Origin: Actinospica durhamensis
GTDB taxonomy: Bacteria > Actinomycetota > Actinomycetes > Streptomycetales > Catenulisporaceae
Assembly: GCF_018139695.1 (NCBI RefSeq)
Contig: NZ_JAGSOG010000081.1
Coordinates: forward strand, 1 to 32,544
Direction of reading: 5' to 3'
Length of the DNA: 32,544 nt
In this document: positions 23,337-31,006 of the stretch, in pieces
Layout of the letters: the number at the start of each line of letters is the position of its first letter
Numbering within the stretch: position 1 is the stretch's first letter
Notes under the pieces: model-generated
What the model was told of the DNA's origin: nothing
Database searches by the model: none
What the model saw: the letters and a program-made list of their open reading frames with translations, nothing else
Made by a program: the position numbers and the translations under genes

Positions 23337-25121
23337 ATGGTTTCTATGGACGGCTACGCGGAGCTTGGACTCAAGCTCAATAAGACGCCGTACGACGGGT
23401 GCGGTAAGTGCTGGGTGGGGATGATCCGTCAGTCTTCGACGAAGGACACGTCGGATAGCCCGGAGAAGCAGGAGTCTTTCAACGAGGAGGAAGCAGAACG
23501 GCATGGGGGTCACATTATCGGGTGGGCCGTTGATTTGGACGTGTCCGGCGCAACGGATCCGTTCGACCGCAAGGGGCTGGGCCCGTGGCTGAACAACGAG
23601 AACGGGCCCTATGACGGAATCGTGGCGTCGGCCGTTGATCGCATCGGCCGGAGCCTGCCGGACACCACGGGTACGGCGAAGTTCCTGCACAAGGCCAAAA
23701 AGTCGATCGTCACCCGTGGCCATGGCGTGTGGGATCTCGGCAAGCCGAGCGAGCGCCGCATGTTCAACGTGCAAGCCCTCGTTGCGGATCTCGAGCTTAG
23801 CAGCATCCAGGAACGGGCCGCCGATACCCGGATCCACCAGCGCGAGATCGGCCGGAAGACCGGGCGCGTACTCTTCCCCTACTACTACGTTCACAACCCG
23901 CTTACACTCGCCGTCGAGAGCATCGATTTCGACGACGTCATGCGCGACGTCTTGGAAGACGTCGCAGACCGCTTGCTTGCCGACGAGGACAACCAGGTCA
24001 CCCCGACGTCGGAGGCCCGGCGCCTGTCGGTCACAGGCTTCATGACCTCTGACGACTGGCGGCGCGTGCGGCGCGGCAAGGCCCCCAAGGGCGGGCACTG
24101 GACCTCGACATCCCTGATCAGGATTCTGACCAGCCCCGCAACCATGGGTTACTACGTGGTGGACGGCGTAGCCGGACTTGGCTCGGACGGCAAGCCGCTT
24201 GTCATTGCTGAACCGCTCTGGAGCTACTCGAAGTATGAAGCGCTGGTCGCGAAGTACGGCCCGGAGGCCAGGCAGAACAGGCGCAACTCCGGAGCCCGTG
24301 CGCCGAAGGCCGATTACCTGCTGCTGAGTCTGGCCTACTGCGGAGAGTGCGGATACAGGCTCTACTACACGCGCGGCAACGCGAGACTAGATGGCAGCTA
24401 CGACCACGGGTACATGTGCAAGGCCCGGATGAAGGGGTTCAAGGGCGCCGAGACGTGCACCACAGGCGTCTACGCGAAAGAGGGTGACATTGTGCCCCTT
24501 GCCATCGCCAAGTTCCTTGCCGAGCTGGGAAGCATCCCGCTCTTTGTGCAAGCGTTTGACACTGGATCCGACGCCACAGCCAAGATTGCCGAGCTGAACA
24601 AGTCGATCGCCCGCCTTCAAACCGACCGGATGGCCGGACTGTACGACTCCGACGAGCTTAGCGAGTGGTTCCAAGACACCTTCAGGAACCTGTCCCATGA
24701 GGTCGCCGCGCTCAAGAAGCTTCCACAGCGCCAAGCACGCCTCTACTGGCGACCGACCGGCCGCACCGTCGCCGACGAGTGGCACGCCTGTACGACGAAC
24801 GTGGAGCGCCGCCAACTGATGGCCGCCTACAACTTCCGCGTCGATGTCTACACCCGCAACGAGCCCCGCGCCCAATGGTTCGACTTCACCTTTATCGACC
24901 AGCGCACCGCCGTCGATGCTCGAATCGAGACGTGGGAGGCGTACCAGCGCGACATGCAGGCCGAAGCCGAATACTTCGCGCGCGTGGCCGCCGAGCAGGC
25001 CGCCACCGAAGCCGACGACGAGCAGACCGCCGACGCCTTCCCGATCCCCAGCGCCGCCGAGCAGGCCGCCGGACTGTCCGACCCCGAGCAGCCGACCAGG
25101 ATTCTGGAACTGATTTCCTAA
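23337..25121 (+). CDS. int: large serine recombinase (integrase)
   Basis: The 594-residue site-specific recombinase has an N-terminal catalytic domain with WVGMIRQSSTKDTSDSPEKQ; Ser33 in IRQS is the likely nucleophile. VDRIGRSLPDT matches the conserved Arg-containing segment. A recombinase domain follows, then a zinc ribbon with Cys335, Cys338, Cys361 and Cys374 (CGECGYRL...MCKAR...ETC) and a coiled-coil-like C-terminus. It should integrate the element at attB. GGAAGGG lies 9 bases before the ATG at 23337; ATG 23346 is possible. No recombination directionality factor gene is recognised nearby. Confidence 0.92.
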   Translation: MVSMDGYAELGLKLNKTPYDGCGKCWVGMIRQSSTKDTSDSPEKQESFNEEEAERHGGHIIGWAVDLDVSGATDPFDRKGLGPWLNNENGPYDGIVASAVDRIGRSLPDTTGTAKFLHKAKKSIVTRGHGVWDLGKPSERRMFNVQALVADLELSSIQERAADTRIHQREIGRKTGRVLFPYYYVHNPLTLAVESIDFDDVMRDVLEDVADRLLADEDNQVTPTSEARRLSVTGFMTSDDWRRVRRGKAPKGGHWTSTSLIRILTSPATMGYYVVDGVAGLGSDGKPLVIAEPLWSYSKYEALVAKYGPEARQNRRNSGARAPKADYLLLSLAYCGECGYRLYYTRGNARLDGSYDHGYMCKARMKGFKGAETCTTGVYAKEGDIVPLAIAKFLAELGSIPLFVQAFDTGSDATAKIAELNKSIARLQTDRMAGLYDSDELSEWFQDTFRNLSHEVAALKKLPQRQARLYWRPTGRTVADEWHACTTNVERRQLMAAYNFRVDVYTRNEPRAQWFDFTFIDQRTAVDARIETWEAYQRDMQAEAEYFARVAAEQAATEADDEQTADAFPIPSAAEQAAGLSDPEQPTRILELIS

Positions 25122-25133
25122 CCGGGCACGCGC

Positions 25134-25171
25134 CAGCGGGCCGGATCTTTCGAAAAGGATCCGGCCCGCTG
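25134..25171 (+). terminator. strong hairpin terminator after the integrase gene
   Basis: CAGCGGGCCGGATC (25134-25147) pairs perfectly with GATCCGGCCCGCTG (25158-25171) around the loop TTTCGAAAAG. It lies 12 bp after the integrase stop codon. Confidence 0.8.
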
Positions 25172-25172
25172 A

Positions 25173-25233
25173 TGATCGTTTGCGCGCGATAACGTCCCCG
25201 GCGGGGCTCAACTGCACGCGGTTGGCCCCCAGC
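25173..25233. repeat. 61-bp direct repeat, copy 1
   Basis: Identical to 25441-25501 at 57 of 61 bases and in the same orientation. Contains TTTGCGCGCGATA, the palindromic core CCCCGGCGGGG and GCGGTTGGCCCCCAGC. Confidence 0.9.
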
Positions 25234-25357
25234 CTGGCCGGGCAAGCCCGGCGACAAGACCAGCGGCCAGGCCGGGCGCGCGTGTCCGGGCCGCGCTTGC
25301 TCGGCAGGCCGCCCACCGGCACAACAGCGGGGCGCACCACCCACCACCGACCGGCCC

Positions 25358-25380
25358 GGGGCCCCGCGGTTGCGCCGGCC
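25358..25380. repeat. dispersed motif GCGGTTGCGCCGGCC, copy 1
   Basis: GGGGCCCCGCGGTTGCGCCGGCC matches copies at 27011-27035 and 31857-31881. All three lie outside the main genes of the element and in the same orientation. Confidence 0.65.
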
Positions 25381-25440
25381 AGCGACCGGCCGAGCCCTGC
25401 GGACCCAGCCCCGAAAACCCTGAACGCCGAGGCCCGAGCT

Positions 25441-25501
25441 TGATCATTTGCGCGCGATAGCGTCCCCGGCGGGGCTCTACTGCGCGCGGTTGGCCCCCAG
25501 C
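25441..25501. repeat. 61-bp direct repeat, copy 2
   Basis: Second copy, 268 bp after the first (start to start), ending 57 bp before the stop codon of rep. Confidence 0.9.
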
Positions 25502-25558
25502 GCACCGCCGTCCGCAGCGGCGACAAGCCGTGTCCGCCGATCGGCAGGCGTGCGCGGG

Positions 25559-26926
25559 TCAGGGCTCATCGTCCGGAATCCAGCTCGGCCGCTGCCCCTT
25601 GCGCATCGCCACATCCTCGGCGACCCCGGCCGCGATCTCCGCTAGACGCGGAGAAAGCCCCTTGCTCACGAACCGCCAAGAACTCTCGGTCACGACCTCA
25701 TCCGGCAGCACCACCCCCGCCGCCGCCCGCCGGAACTCCTGGCGCTCTCCGCGCAGCGCGCCGTAGGTGGTCGAGTAGGCGCGGCTCTTGGTCACCACGT
25801 TGCCCCGGAACCCGAGTTGGTGCGCCCACTGACGAAGCCGCAGGGTGCCGAAATCGTCGCGTCCCCCGAGCCGCCACGCGGTGTGCATCAGGGTGCGGGC
25901 ATGCGCGGTCAGCACCCCGCGCGGCGCCTGATCGATCCACGCTTCCGAACGCAGCGGAGAGGCCAGCACCAGCGCCCGCCCGTCGTCTTTCGTCACGTAC
26001 TTCGCCAGGTAGGACGCCGCCGCCTGATCGCTGATACCCCCGGCCCCGATCTCCTGCGCGTCCAGTTGCGCCCCGAGCCCGATGCGCACCGGGCCGGTTT
26101 CCCCCGGCACGTCCATGAACACGCGCGGCCCGGCCGCTTGCGCCGCCTGCACCAGCAGCGCGCCCGTCACCCACGCCGGGGGTTCATCCGCCCCGCCGTC
26201 TGGACCGTCCACCCGCACCACCGCGTGGAAATGCACCACCCCGCGCCGCTGAAACTCCGCCACCCGCGCATACGACACCCGCAATGTCTCGCGTACCGCC
26301 TTGTCAGTGACAGGCAGCCCGGCCGCCCGGAACAGCTCACGACCCAGCGCCCTGACATACCGCCACCACAGCCCGCCCGCCGACGCGTTCCACACGACTT
26401 GATCGGCATACCGGTAGCACTCGACGCACAGCGGCGCGCCGACCAGCGGATCACCGGGCACATGCAGCGCCAGGCACGACAGCGCCCGGCCGCGCGGACA
26501 CACCGGCTTATCCCGCCGAGGCCTGCACAACGCGCCCTCACGGTGCACCGGCCCGAAGGACGGTGCGGTCACGGTGACGAACGCGCGCGGGTGCGTACCC
26601 ACGTCCGCCGGTACGCCCTTGCCGCCGACGATCCCGCTTCTGACGATCTGGAAGCTGTCGCCGTTGTGCAGCAGCGAGCACGGCAGGCAGATCTGTTCGC
26701 GCCTGTTGTTGCAGGGCAGCATCAGCACGCCGAACGGGAGATCTGCCGAGCGGAACGCGTGCACCGTCTCACCGGTCCGCGCGTCCCGCGTGATCGTGTG
26801 GCCCATGAGCAGCACGGGCGAGACGCAGCCGAGCCGTTCGAGCGCGCGCACCCACTCCCGGAACTCCGGCCCGAACCCCGAGATCTCGAAGCCGCTCACG
26901 CCGCCCACCGCCAGGACCAGCCGCAC
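25559..26926 (-). CDS. repSA: RepSA-like rolling-circle replication initiator
   Basis: The 455-residue protein matches the AICE/plasmid replication initiators of the pSAM2 RepSA type, which nick the double-strand origin and start rolling-circle replication. Seen are paired cysteines at CNNRREQICLPC (72-83), motif 1 HPRAFVTVTAPSFGPVH (112-128), the metal-binding HUH motif VVHFHAVV (230-237, His232 and His234) and the active-site block ASYLAKYVTKD with Tyr306 and Tyr310. GTG 26926 follows GTAGGG. It is transcribed towards the integrase and is separated from the transfer operon by a terminator at 27100-27132. Confidence 0.9.
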   Translation of the reverse strand: MRLVLAVGGVSGFEISGFGPEFREWVRALERLGCVSPVLLMGHTITRDARTGETVHAFRSADLPFGVLMLPCNNRREQICLPCSLLHNGDSFQIVRSGIVGGKGVPADVGTHPRAFVTVTAPSFGPVHREGALCRPRRDKPVCPRGRALSCLALHVPGDPLVGAPLCVECYRYADQVVWNASAGGLWWRYVRALGRELFRAAGLPVTDKAVRETLRVSYARVAEFQRRGVVHFHAVVRVDGPDGGADEPPAWVTGALLVQAAQAAGPRVFMDVPGETGPVRIGLGAQLDAQEIGAGGISDQAAASYLAKYVTKDDGRALVLASPLRSEAWIDQAPRGVLTAHARTLMHTAWRLGGRDDFGTLRLRQWAHQLGFRGNVVTKSRAYSTTYGALRGERQEFRRAAAGVVLPDEVVTESSWRFVSKGLSPRLAEIAAGVAEDVAMRKGQRPSWIPDDEP

Positions 26927-26998
26927 GGCCCTACCGCACGGGTGCCCGCCACGTCGCCGCCCGCCGGCCCAATCGCGGCGCGTCGGCTAAAGCGCAGC

Positions 26999-27079
26999 TC
27001 ACGCCGTGGCCGGGGCGCCGCGGTTGCGCCGGCCGCCGTCTCCGACCTCGAACCTTCCACTACCAACCCGCTCACGCAT
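26999..27079 (-). CDS. possible 26-residue leader peptide upstream of rep
   Basis: ATG 27079 is preceded by GGGAGGCGGA, a strong ribosome-binding site, and opens 26 codons (MRERVGSGRFEV and onward) ending at TGA 26999-27001, 72 bp before rep. The reading frame overlaps a copy of the dispersed repeat. It could be a leader peptide or simply a chance ORF. Confidence 0.25.
   Translation of the reverse strand: MRERVGSGRFEVGDGGRRNRGAPATA
27011..27035. repeat. dispersed motif GCGGTTGCGCCGGCC, copy 2
   Basis: CGGGGCGCCGCGGTTGCGCCGGCCG lies upstream of rep. Copies 1 and 2 share GCGGTTGCGCCGGCC exactly. Confidence 0.65.
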
Positions 27080-27099
27080 TCCGCCTCCCGTTCAAACGG

Positions 27100-27132
27100 G
27101 CGGGGGCCCGGCCGTGTAGACCGGGCCCCCGC
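27100..27132 (-). terminator. terminator at the end of the transfer operon
   Basis: GCGGGGGCCCGG (27100-27111) and CCGGGCCCCCGC (27121-27132) are perfect 12-bp arms around a 9-base loop, just after the last small gene of the leftward transfer operon. Confidence 0.8.
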
Positions 27133-27145
27133 GTTCGTGTGCTGC

Positions 27146-27271
27146 CTACTTCTCCTGATACCGGTGCCACGTGCACGCATGGCACCTCTTACGGTGCCCC
27201 CGGTGCCACACCCGGCCCCGGCCCTGGCACGTCGGGCACTGACGCCGCCGCCGCGCATTCTTCCGACTCAT
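27146..27271 (-). CDS. 41-residue zinc-finger protein of the transfer operon
   Basis: ATG 27271 has an excellent GGAGGGGGG ribosome-binding site and overlaps the preceding stop codon (ATGA). The product is strongly basic and has two Cys pairs, CPTC and CHAC, in a DnaJ-like zinc ribbon with GQGR-like spacing (QCPTCQGRGRVWHRGHRKRC). Very small basic zinc proteins like this follow tra genes in Streptomyces AICEs; their role is unknown and nucleic-acid binding is possible. Confidence 0.7.
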   Translation of the reverse strand: MSRKNARRRRQCPTCQGRGRVWHRGHRKRCHACTWHRYQEK

Positions 27272-27468
27272 CTCGCCCCCCTCCACCAAGCCCGCTCGTC
27301 ATCCACCGCGCCGCCCGTCCCGTGGCATGCCCGGCAATCGCGCCAGTGCCGCGTGAGCAGGTTGCGCGTCCTACCGAGACCGCCGCACCGCCCGCACAGG
27401 CGCGGCGCATTCCGGTCCTGCTCCGACAGCCGCAGGCCCACCAGCCAGCGCGGATCCCAATCGGTCAC
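27268..27468 (-). CDS. 66-residue zinc-ribbon protein of the transfer operon
   Basis: The start GTG at 27468 overlaps the stop of the preceding membrane-protein gene (GTGA). The product begins MTDWDPRWLVGLRLSEQDRN and contains CGRCGGLGRTR and CRACHGTGG, two CxxC pairs in a DnaJ-type zinc ribbon. It matches the pattern of small hypothetical proteins conserved next to traSA in AICEs. The longer frame to 27699 lies within the neighbour genes and is not used. Confidence 0.72.
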   Translation of the reverse strand: MTDWDPRWLVGLRLSEQDRNAPRLCGRCGGLGRTRNLLTRHWRDCRACHGTGGAVDDERAWWRGAR

Positions 27469-27662
27469 CGGCCGCCACCCCCCACCAGCGCCGCGAACGA
27501 GGAGACGAGCGAGCTCACCAGGTGCGCGAACATGCTCGTAGCCAGATAGAAGCCAAACAGCGTGAAGATGATCGCCTCCCACCAGCCGAGACGGCGCGAG
27601 CTCAAGAACTGCCAGCACAGCAGGAACAGAATCAACAGCACCGGCATCCCGATCACGCTCAC
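27465..27662 (-). CDS. small membrane protein of the transfer operon
   Basis: The 65-residue product has two hydrophobic segments (VIGMPVLLILFLLCWQFL and WWEAIIFTLFGFYLATSMFA). The RRLGWWEAIIFTLFGFYLA pattern is common to small AICE proteins encoded beside traSA. It overlaps traSA by 4 bp (GTGA) and is translationally coupled. It may act with the translocase at the membrane, as Spd spread proteins do; this is inference from position. Confidence 0.72.
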   Translation of the reverse strand: MSVIGMPVLLILFLLCWQFLSSRRLGWWEAIIFTLFGFYLATSMFAHLVSSLVSSFAALVGGGGR

Positions 27663-28999
27663 TCGCCCCCACCCCCGCCCACAACCTCAGGCCGCGCAAT
27701 CCCCGCCAACACCGGAGTAAGCGACGCGTGCAACCGCGCCGCCGCAGCCGCTTCCGCCGGATTCGTCAACGTCGCACGCGCCCGCGTCCACGACCCGAGC
27801 CCGTCCGCCGTCACCGCCACGCCCCGCTCCGACGCCGTGATCCGCTGAGCCTGACTCACGGCCTCCGGCCACACGTCGCCCAGCACCATCACCGCCGACT
27901 CGGGATCGTTGACATGCATGCAGATCCGGCCGCTAAGCCCCGCCCGCAACGCCGTCGCCAACGGACCCAGCTCGGAGCCGAAACGCTGACCGCCCGCGAT
28001 CACATGCACATCCAGCGCCGCGCCGAGCTGGGCCAGGCGCAACAACGTCGTGACCACGCGATCCCTGAGCGCGATCTCTTCCCGATCCTTCGGATTGGTC
28101 AGCAGGAACAGCTCCGCAATCTCGTCAATCAGGATGATGATCGGGACCACCGGGTAAGGAAGCTCCCACACGGCCCGGACCCCTGCCACCCGGCACGTGT
28201 TCATCCGGTCCATGACCTCATCCAGCAGCGCGGAGAAGACCTCCGCCGCCTCTTCCCGCGTGGTCGCCAGGCCGGACAGCCTCGGAGCGTAAACGCTCAG
28301 CTCTAGTCCACCCTTAAGATCCACTCCGACCAGCGCCACCGCATGCGGCGCCAACCTGGTCACCATCGCGTGAATCAGGGTGCTCTTACCGGAGCGGGTA
28401 GCGCCGATGATCAGCCAATGCGGCACCAGCCGCAGATTCATGATCCACGACTTGCCTGCCTCGGTGATCCCGACCAGCAGCGCCAACACCGGCCGGTCAC
28501 CCGTGTTGTCCGCAGGCACCGGACCGGCCGCCGGATCACGCGTGATCACACCCGCGAGCGGATCCGTCGTCATCGCCGTGATGACCACGATGCCGCGCGA
28601 AGGCGAGGTCACCCGGACCTGTTGGACACGCCACGCATGCATGATCGCCTCGGAGGCCTGCGCATACTGCTCCGGAGTCTGGCCCGGCAGCATCCTGATA
28701 CGCACCGTCAGTCCGTCACGGCGCGGACGCGAGATCCAGATGCGCGGCACCACCGGACGCATGTCCTGGCCACGGACCATCAGGTCACCGACCATCGCCC
28801 GCCCACCCGTACGCGACAGGCTCAGATTGCGCTCGATCGCCAGAGGCCGCCAGGTCCACTTGATCCGGGCCCAGGTCACGGGGTACCCCACCAGGTACCA
28901 GTGCCCCACGGGGGAGCGGTGCTGAAGCACCACCCCCGCCGCGAGCCACACCGTGACCGCCACCAGGAACCAGGTTCCAGGGTTGGTCAGTGCGTGCAC
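27659..28999 (-). CDS. traSA: TraSA/FtsK-SpoIIIE-type conjugative DNA translocase
   Basis: The 446-residue membrane ATPase has an N-terminal hydrophobic segment (about 10-25). The FtsK-type motor domain follows, with Walker A GATRSGKST (199-207) and Walker B IIILIDEIAEL (about 287-297). In Streptomyces elements a single such protein moves double-stranded DNA between mycelia by recognising short DNA repeats. GTG 28999 directly follows the TAA of the upstream gene. The C-terminus lacks an obvious gamma winged-helix domain of full-length FtsK, although the last 80 residues could contain a divergent one. Confidence 0.9.
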   Translation of the reverse strand: MHALTNPGTWFLVAVTVWLAAGVVLQHRSPVGHWYLVGYPVTWARIKWTWRPLAIERNLSLSRTGGRAMVGDLMVRGQDMRPVVPRIWISRPRRDGLTVRIRMLPGQTPEQYAQASEAIMHAWRVQQVRVTSPSRGIVVITAMTTDPLAGVITRDPAAGPVPADNTGDRPVLALLVGITEAGKSWIMNLRLVPHWLIIGATRSGKSTLIHAMVTRLAPHAVALVGVDLKGGLELSVYAPRLSGLATTREEAAEVFSALLDEVMDRMNTCRVAGVRAVWELPYPVVPIIILIDEIAELFLLTNPKDREEIALRDRVVTTLLRLAQLGAALDVHVIAGGQRFGSELGPLATALRAGLSGRICMHVNDPESAVMVLGDVWPEAVSQAQRITASERGVAVTADGLGSWTRARATLTNPAEAAAAARLHASLTPVLAGIARPEVVGGGGGE

Positions 29000-29545
29000 T
29001 TACCCCACCCCTCCCGGCTCCGTGAGCGCGACGTACAGCGCCGAAGCCGCATCCCGCAGCGTCGCCGCCCCGGTCAGCGCACCCAGCGTTGCCGCCGCCA
29101 TCGCCGTCTCCGACTCGGACCCGGCGACCTGAGTCACCGCAGCGTCCGACTGGTCCGCGACCTCGATCAGGTCACGCAGGAGCTGTGCGGCGTCGCCGTC
29201 GAGTTCCAGCATCACCCTGCGTCCGGGCACGTCAGCTTGGACGGCCTCCGCTTCGCTACGGCCGGCGACGCTTCCGAGCCCTAGCAGCGTGCTGACGTAC
29301 GCCACCAGCTCACGGCGCGGAAGACCCGCCGCCATCTCCGCCTCCCCGGACACCTCCAGCGCCGCCGACCACGTTTCCAGCGCATTCACACGCACCAGCT
29401 CCGCGATCGAGGCGAGGGAGAGCAGGACCGAGCCGAGCCCGTAGAGGGGGATCTCCGCATCCAGGGTGTAGATCACCCGCCCGAGGCCTTCCGCCATGCC
29501 GGTCAGCCCGTTGAGCTTGACCGCCAGGTCATCACTCGCGGTCAC
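29000..29545 (-). CDS. unknown helical protein of the transfer operon
   Basis: The 181-residue protein is rich in Ala and Leu and looks almost wholly helical (for example LNGLTGMAEGLGRVIYTLDA, LYGLGSVLLSLASIAELVRV). It has no signal peptide or catalytic motif. GTG 29545 overlaps the preceding stop by 4 bp, and its TAA touches the traSA start, so it is part of the operon. I do not recognise a named family. It may be an accessory transfer protein. Confidence 0.7.
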   Translation of the reverse strand: MTASDDLAVKLNGLTGMAEGLGRVIYTLDAEIPLYGLGSVLLSLASIAELVRVNALETWSAALEVSGEAEMAAGLPRRELVAYVSTLLGLGSVAGRSEAEAVQADVPGRRVMLELDGDAAQLLRDLIEVADQSDAAVTQVAGSESETAMAAATLGALTGAATLRDAASALYVALTEPGGVG

Positions 29546-29952
29546 GAGCCACCACCGGACCTACCGGGCGCACGGCCCGTGGCCGAGGCCTCAGCCGCCG
29601 TCGCGGCGACCGGCGGCGAAGCCGCAGGCACCGAACCCGGGGTGATCGACTTCGCCCGGTAGGTCACACCCGACCGCCCGTCGCGCTCCCACGGCGCGGC
29701 CTCCAGATCGGTCATGACCACAGGAGCGCCCTCATGCAGGCCCGCCGGTTCCCCGGGCACCTGCACATCGAGCACGTACGCCCGCCGGTCGCCGACGACC
29801 TTGACCAGGATGCCGACCAGGAAGATGGGCTCGCCGCTGATCCGGTCCGTCCGGATCTCGCCCGTGGTCGGGTCCGCACGCACGGCCGGAGCCGACGCGC
29901 ACAGGAACAGTTCGAGTTTCGTCTGATCGATCGGGATAGCCCGCAGCGTCAC
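29542..29952 (-). CDS. SCO3933-family regulatory protein
   Basis: The 136-residue protein fits the AICE family named after SCO3933. It begins with an IPIDQTKLELFLCA strand. DPTTGEIRTDRISGEPIFLV, a VLDVQVPGE segment and MTDLEAAPWERDGRSGVTYR follow, and the C-terminus is an Ala/Pro/Gly-rich tail. In these elements the gene regularly precedes traSA; the name implies regulation, but the mechanism is not known to me. GTG 29952 overlaps the lipoprotein stop by 4 bp. Confidence 0.75.
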   Translation of the reverse strand: MTLRAIPIDQTKLELFLCASAPAVRADPTTGEIRTDRISGEPIFLVGILVKVVGDRRAYVLDVQVPGEPAGLHEGAPVVMTDLEAAPWERDGRSGVTYRAKSITPGSVPAASPPVAATAAEASATGRAPGRSGGGS

Positions 29953-30830
29953 CGCGCCCCACCCCCGACCGCGCTCACAAGGCCGGTCGCATCCGGCGAG
30001 ACCCCTGTGTCAGGGGCCGACGACGCGCCCCCCGCACCCGAGGAGCCGGACGAGCCCGAGGCCTCGCCCTGCGCGAACGCCGCGAACATGGCGTCAGCGA
30101 CCTTCGACAGGTCCACCGCCGTGGGCAGAACCCCGTTGCCGCCCGAGCGCTCTTCGAGCACCACCACGTTTCCGTCAGCGGCGAGCAGCAGGTCACCCAT
30201 CACCGTCTTGCCGTTCACGGCGACCTTCTCCCGCAGGTCCGCCGCCGTGTCCGCCGCGCTCACCCCCGCCGCCTCGGCGTGATCCCCGAGCGACATGGTC
30301 ACGTTCAGGGTCGCGCCGTTCGCGCTCATCGAGAACGACGCGCAGGAGGCGAACTTGGCCGCCAACTCCTTCACGTAGGCCGAGGCCTGGTCCGCCGAGG
30401 CGAACACATACGCGCCATACGCGTACACCTGCGTCTGAGCCTGGTTCGCGCCCTCATCGTAGATGTAGGCCACTTCCCCGTACCCCGGCCCACCGGCCGA
30501 GGAGAGCAGATCACCGCACGACTCGGTAGACAGCGAGTACTTGGTCACCGCCGCCGTCTGATTCGCCGTCGAGTACTGCGTGTCAGGGACCTGGTAGATA
30601 TCCGACGGGTAGAGGTTGCTCGGGACCCAGTTCCACAGGTCCGTACCCGAAACGACCGCCGACAGCCGGGCACCCTGCCCCGCCTGGACGACCACCGCCG
30701 AGGACGTGGCGCCCGAGATCGGCGAGACCCGGCTACCGCCGCCGCAGGCCGAGAGCACGACCGCCAGCGCGGCGGTGGTGGCGGTAAGACCCGCCAGCGT
30801 TGAGATTGACTTGGTACGCACGCATTTCAC
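29949..30830 (-). CDS. lipoprotein with PknH-like sensor domain, first gene of the transfer operon
   Basis: The 293-residue protein has a type II signal peptide ending at the lipobox LSAC (Cys29 from GTG 30830). The exported part resembles the extracellular PknH sensor domain. YVFASADQASAYVKELAAKF followed by Cys matches its conserved helix, and VVVLEERSGGNGVLPTAVDL the late helix; Cys residues at ESCGD and ASCAS could pair. A Gly/Ser-rich tail follows. AGGAG lies only 3 bases before GTG 30830; GTG 30821 would be 12 bases away. As the leading gene of tra it may act in entry exclusion or mating-pair sensing (inference). Confidence 0.78.
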   Translation of the reverse strand: MKCVRTKSISTLAGLTATTAALAVVLSACGGGSRVSPISGATSSAVVVQAGQGARLSAVVSGTDLWNWVPSNLYPSDIYQVPDTQYSTANQTAAVTKYSLSTESCGDLLSSAGGPGYGEVAYIYDEGANQAQTQVYAYGAYVFASADQASAYVKELAAKFASCASFSMSANGATLNVTMSLGDHAEAAGVSAADTAADLREKVAVNGKTVMGDLLLAADGNVVVLEERSGGNGVLPTAVDLSKVADAMFAAFAQGEASGSSGSSGAGGASSAPDTGVSPDATGLVSAVGGGAR

Positions 30831-30845
30831 AAACTCCTGTGAATC

Positions 30846-30869
30846 GGGGAGCCCCCAGCGGGCTGCCCC
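30846..30869 (-). promoter_or_regulatory. leader hairpin of the transfer operon
   Basis: GGGGAGCCC and GGGCTGCCCC form a hairpin in the 5' leader between the operator and the AGGAG site. There is no T-tract, so it is more likely a leader structure than a terminator. Confidence 0.4.
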
Positions 30870-30874
30870 GGTTC

Positions 30875-30898
30875 CTACACACTAAGCGCAGTGTGTAG
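30875..30898. promoter_or_regulatory. operator palindrome and promoter of the transfer operon
   Basis: CTACACACT and AGTGTGTAG are perfect 9-bp inverted arms around AAGCGC. On the minus strand TTGCGC (plus 30903-30908) and TAGTGT (plus 30879-30884), 18 bases apart, give a promoter whose -10 lies inside the palindrome. The divergent GntR regulator is the likely ligand-controlled repressor. Confidence 0.65.
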
Positions 30899-30929
30899 AA
30901 ACGCGCAACGCGTTTTACCATCGCCCCAG

Positions 30930-30958
30930 TTCCGGGACTGGCACACTCGCGCTACCCT
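30930..30958 (+). promoter_or_regulatory. possible promoter of the GntR regulator
   Basis: TTCCGG (30930-30935) and TACCCT (30953-30958) are 17 bases apart and point towards korSA. An AACGCGTT palindrome lies upstream at 30907-30914. Confidence 0.35.
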
Positions 30959-31006
30959 AGGCGGAATGGCCGGGTGGGATCGGCCACTGAGCCCGGAAGA
31001 GGTGAC

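Larger units (their letters stand above)
25122..25558. other. gene-free region between integrase and rep with repeats
   Basis: This 437-bp stretch between two genes converging on it holds a strong hairpin (25134-25171), two 61-bp direct repeats and a copy of a 17-bp word also found elsewhere in the element. ORFs through it are products of the repeats. It is a plausible site for a replication origin or transfer locus. Confidence 0.5.

Noticed and set aside
22347-24098. 583-residue version of the SGNH lipase
   Set aside because: The N-terminal half is antisense to the serine integrase. The signal peptide places the start near 23288.
25180-25645. Two ORFs starting MRAI(T/A)SPAGL
   Set aside because: Their similar starts come from the 61-bp direct repeats. 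They have no ribosome-binding site and the second overlaps rep.
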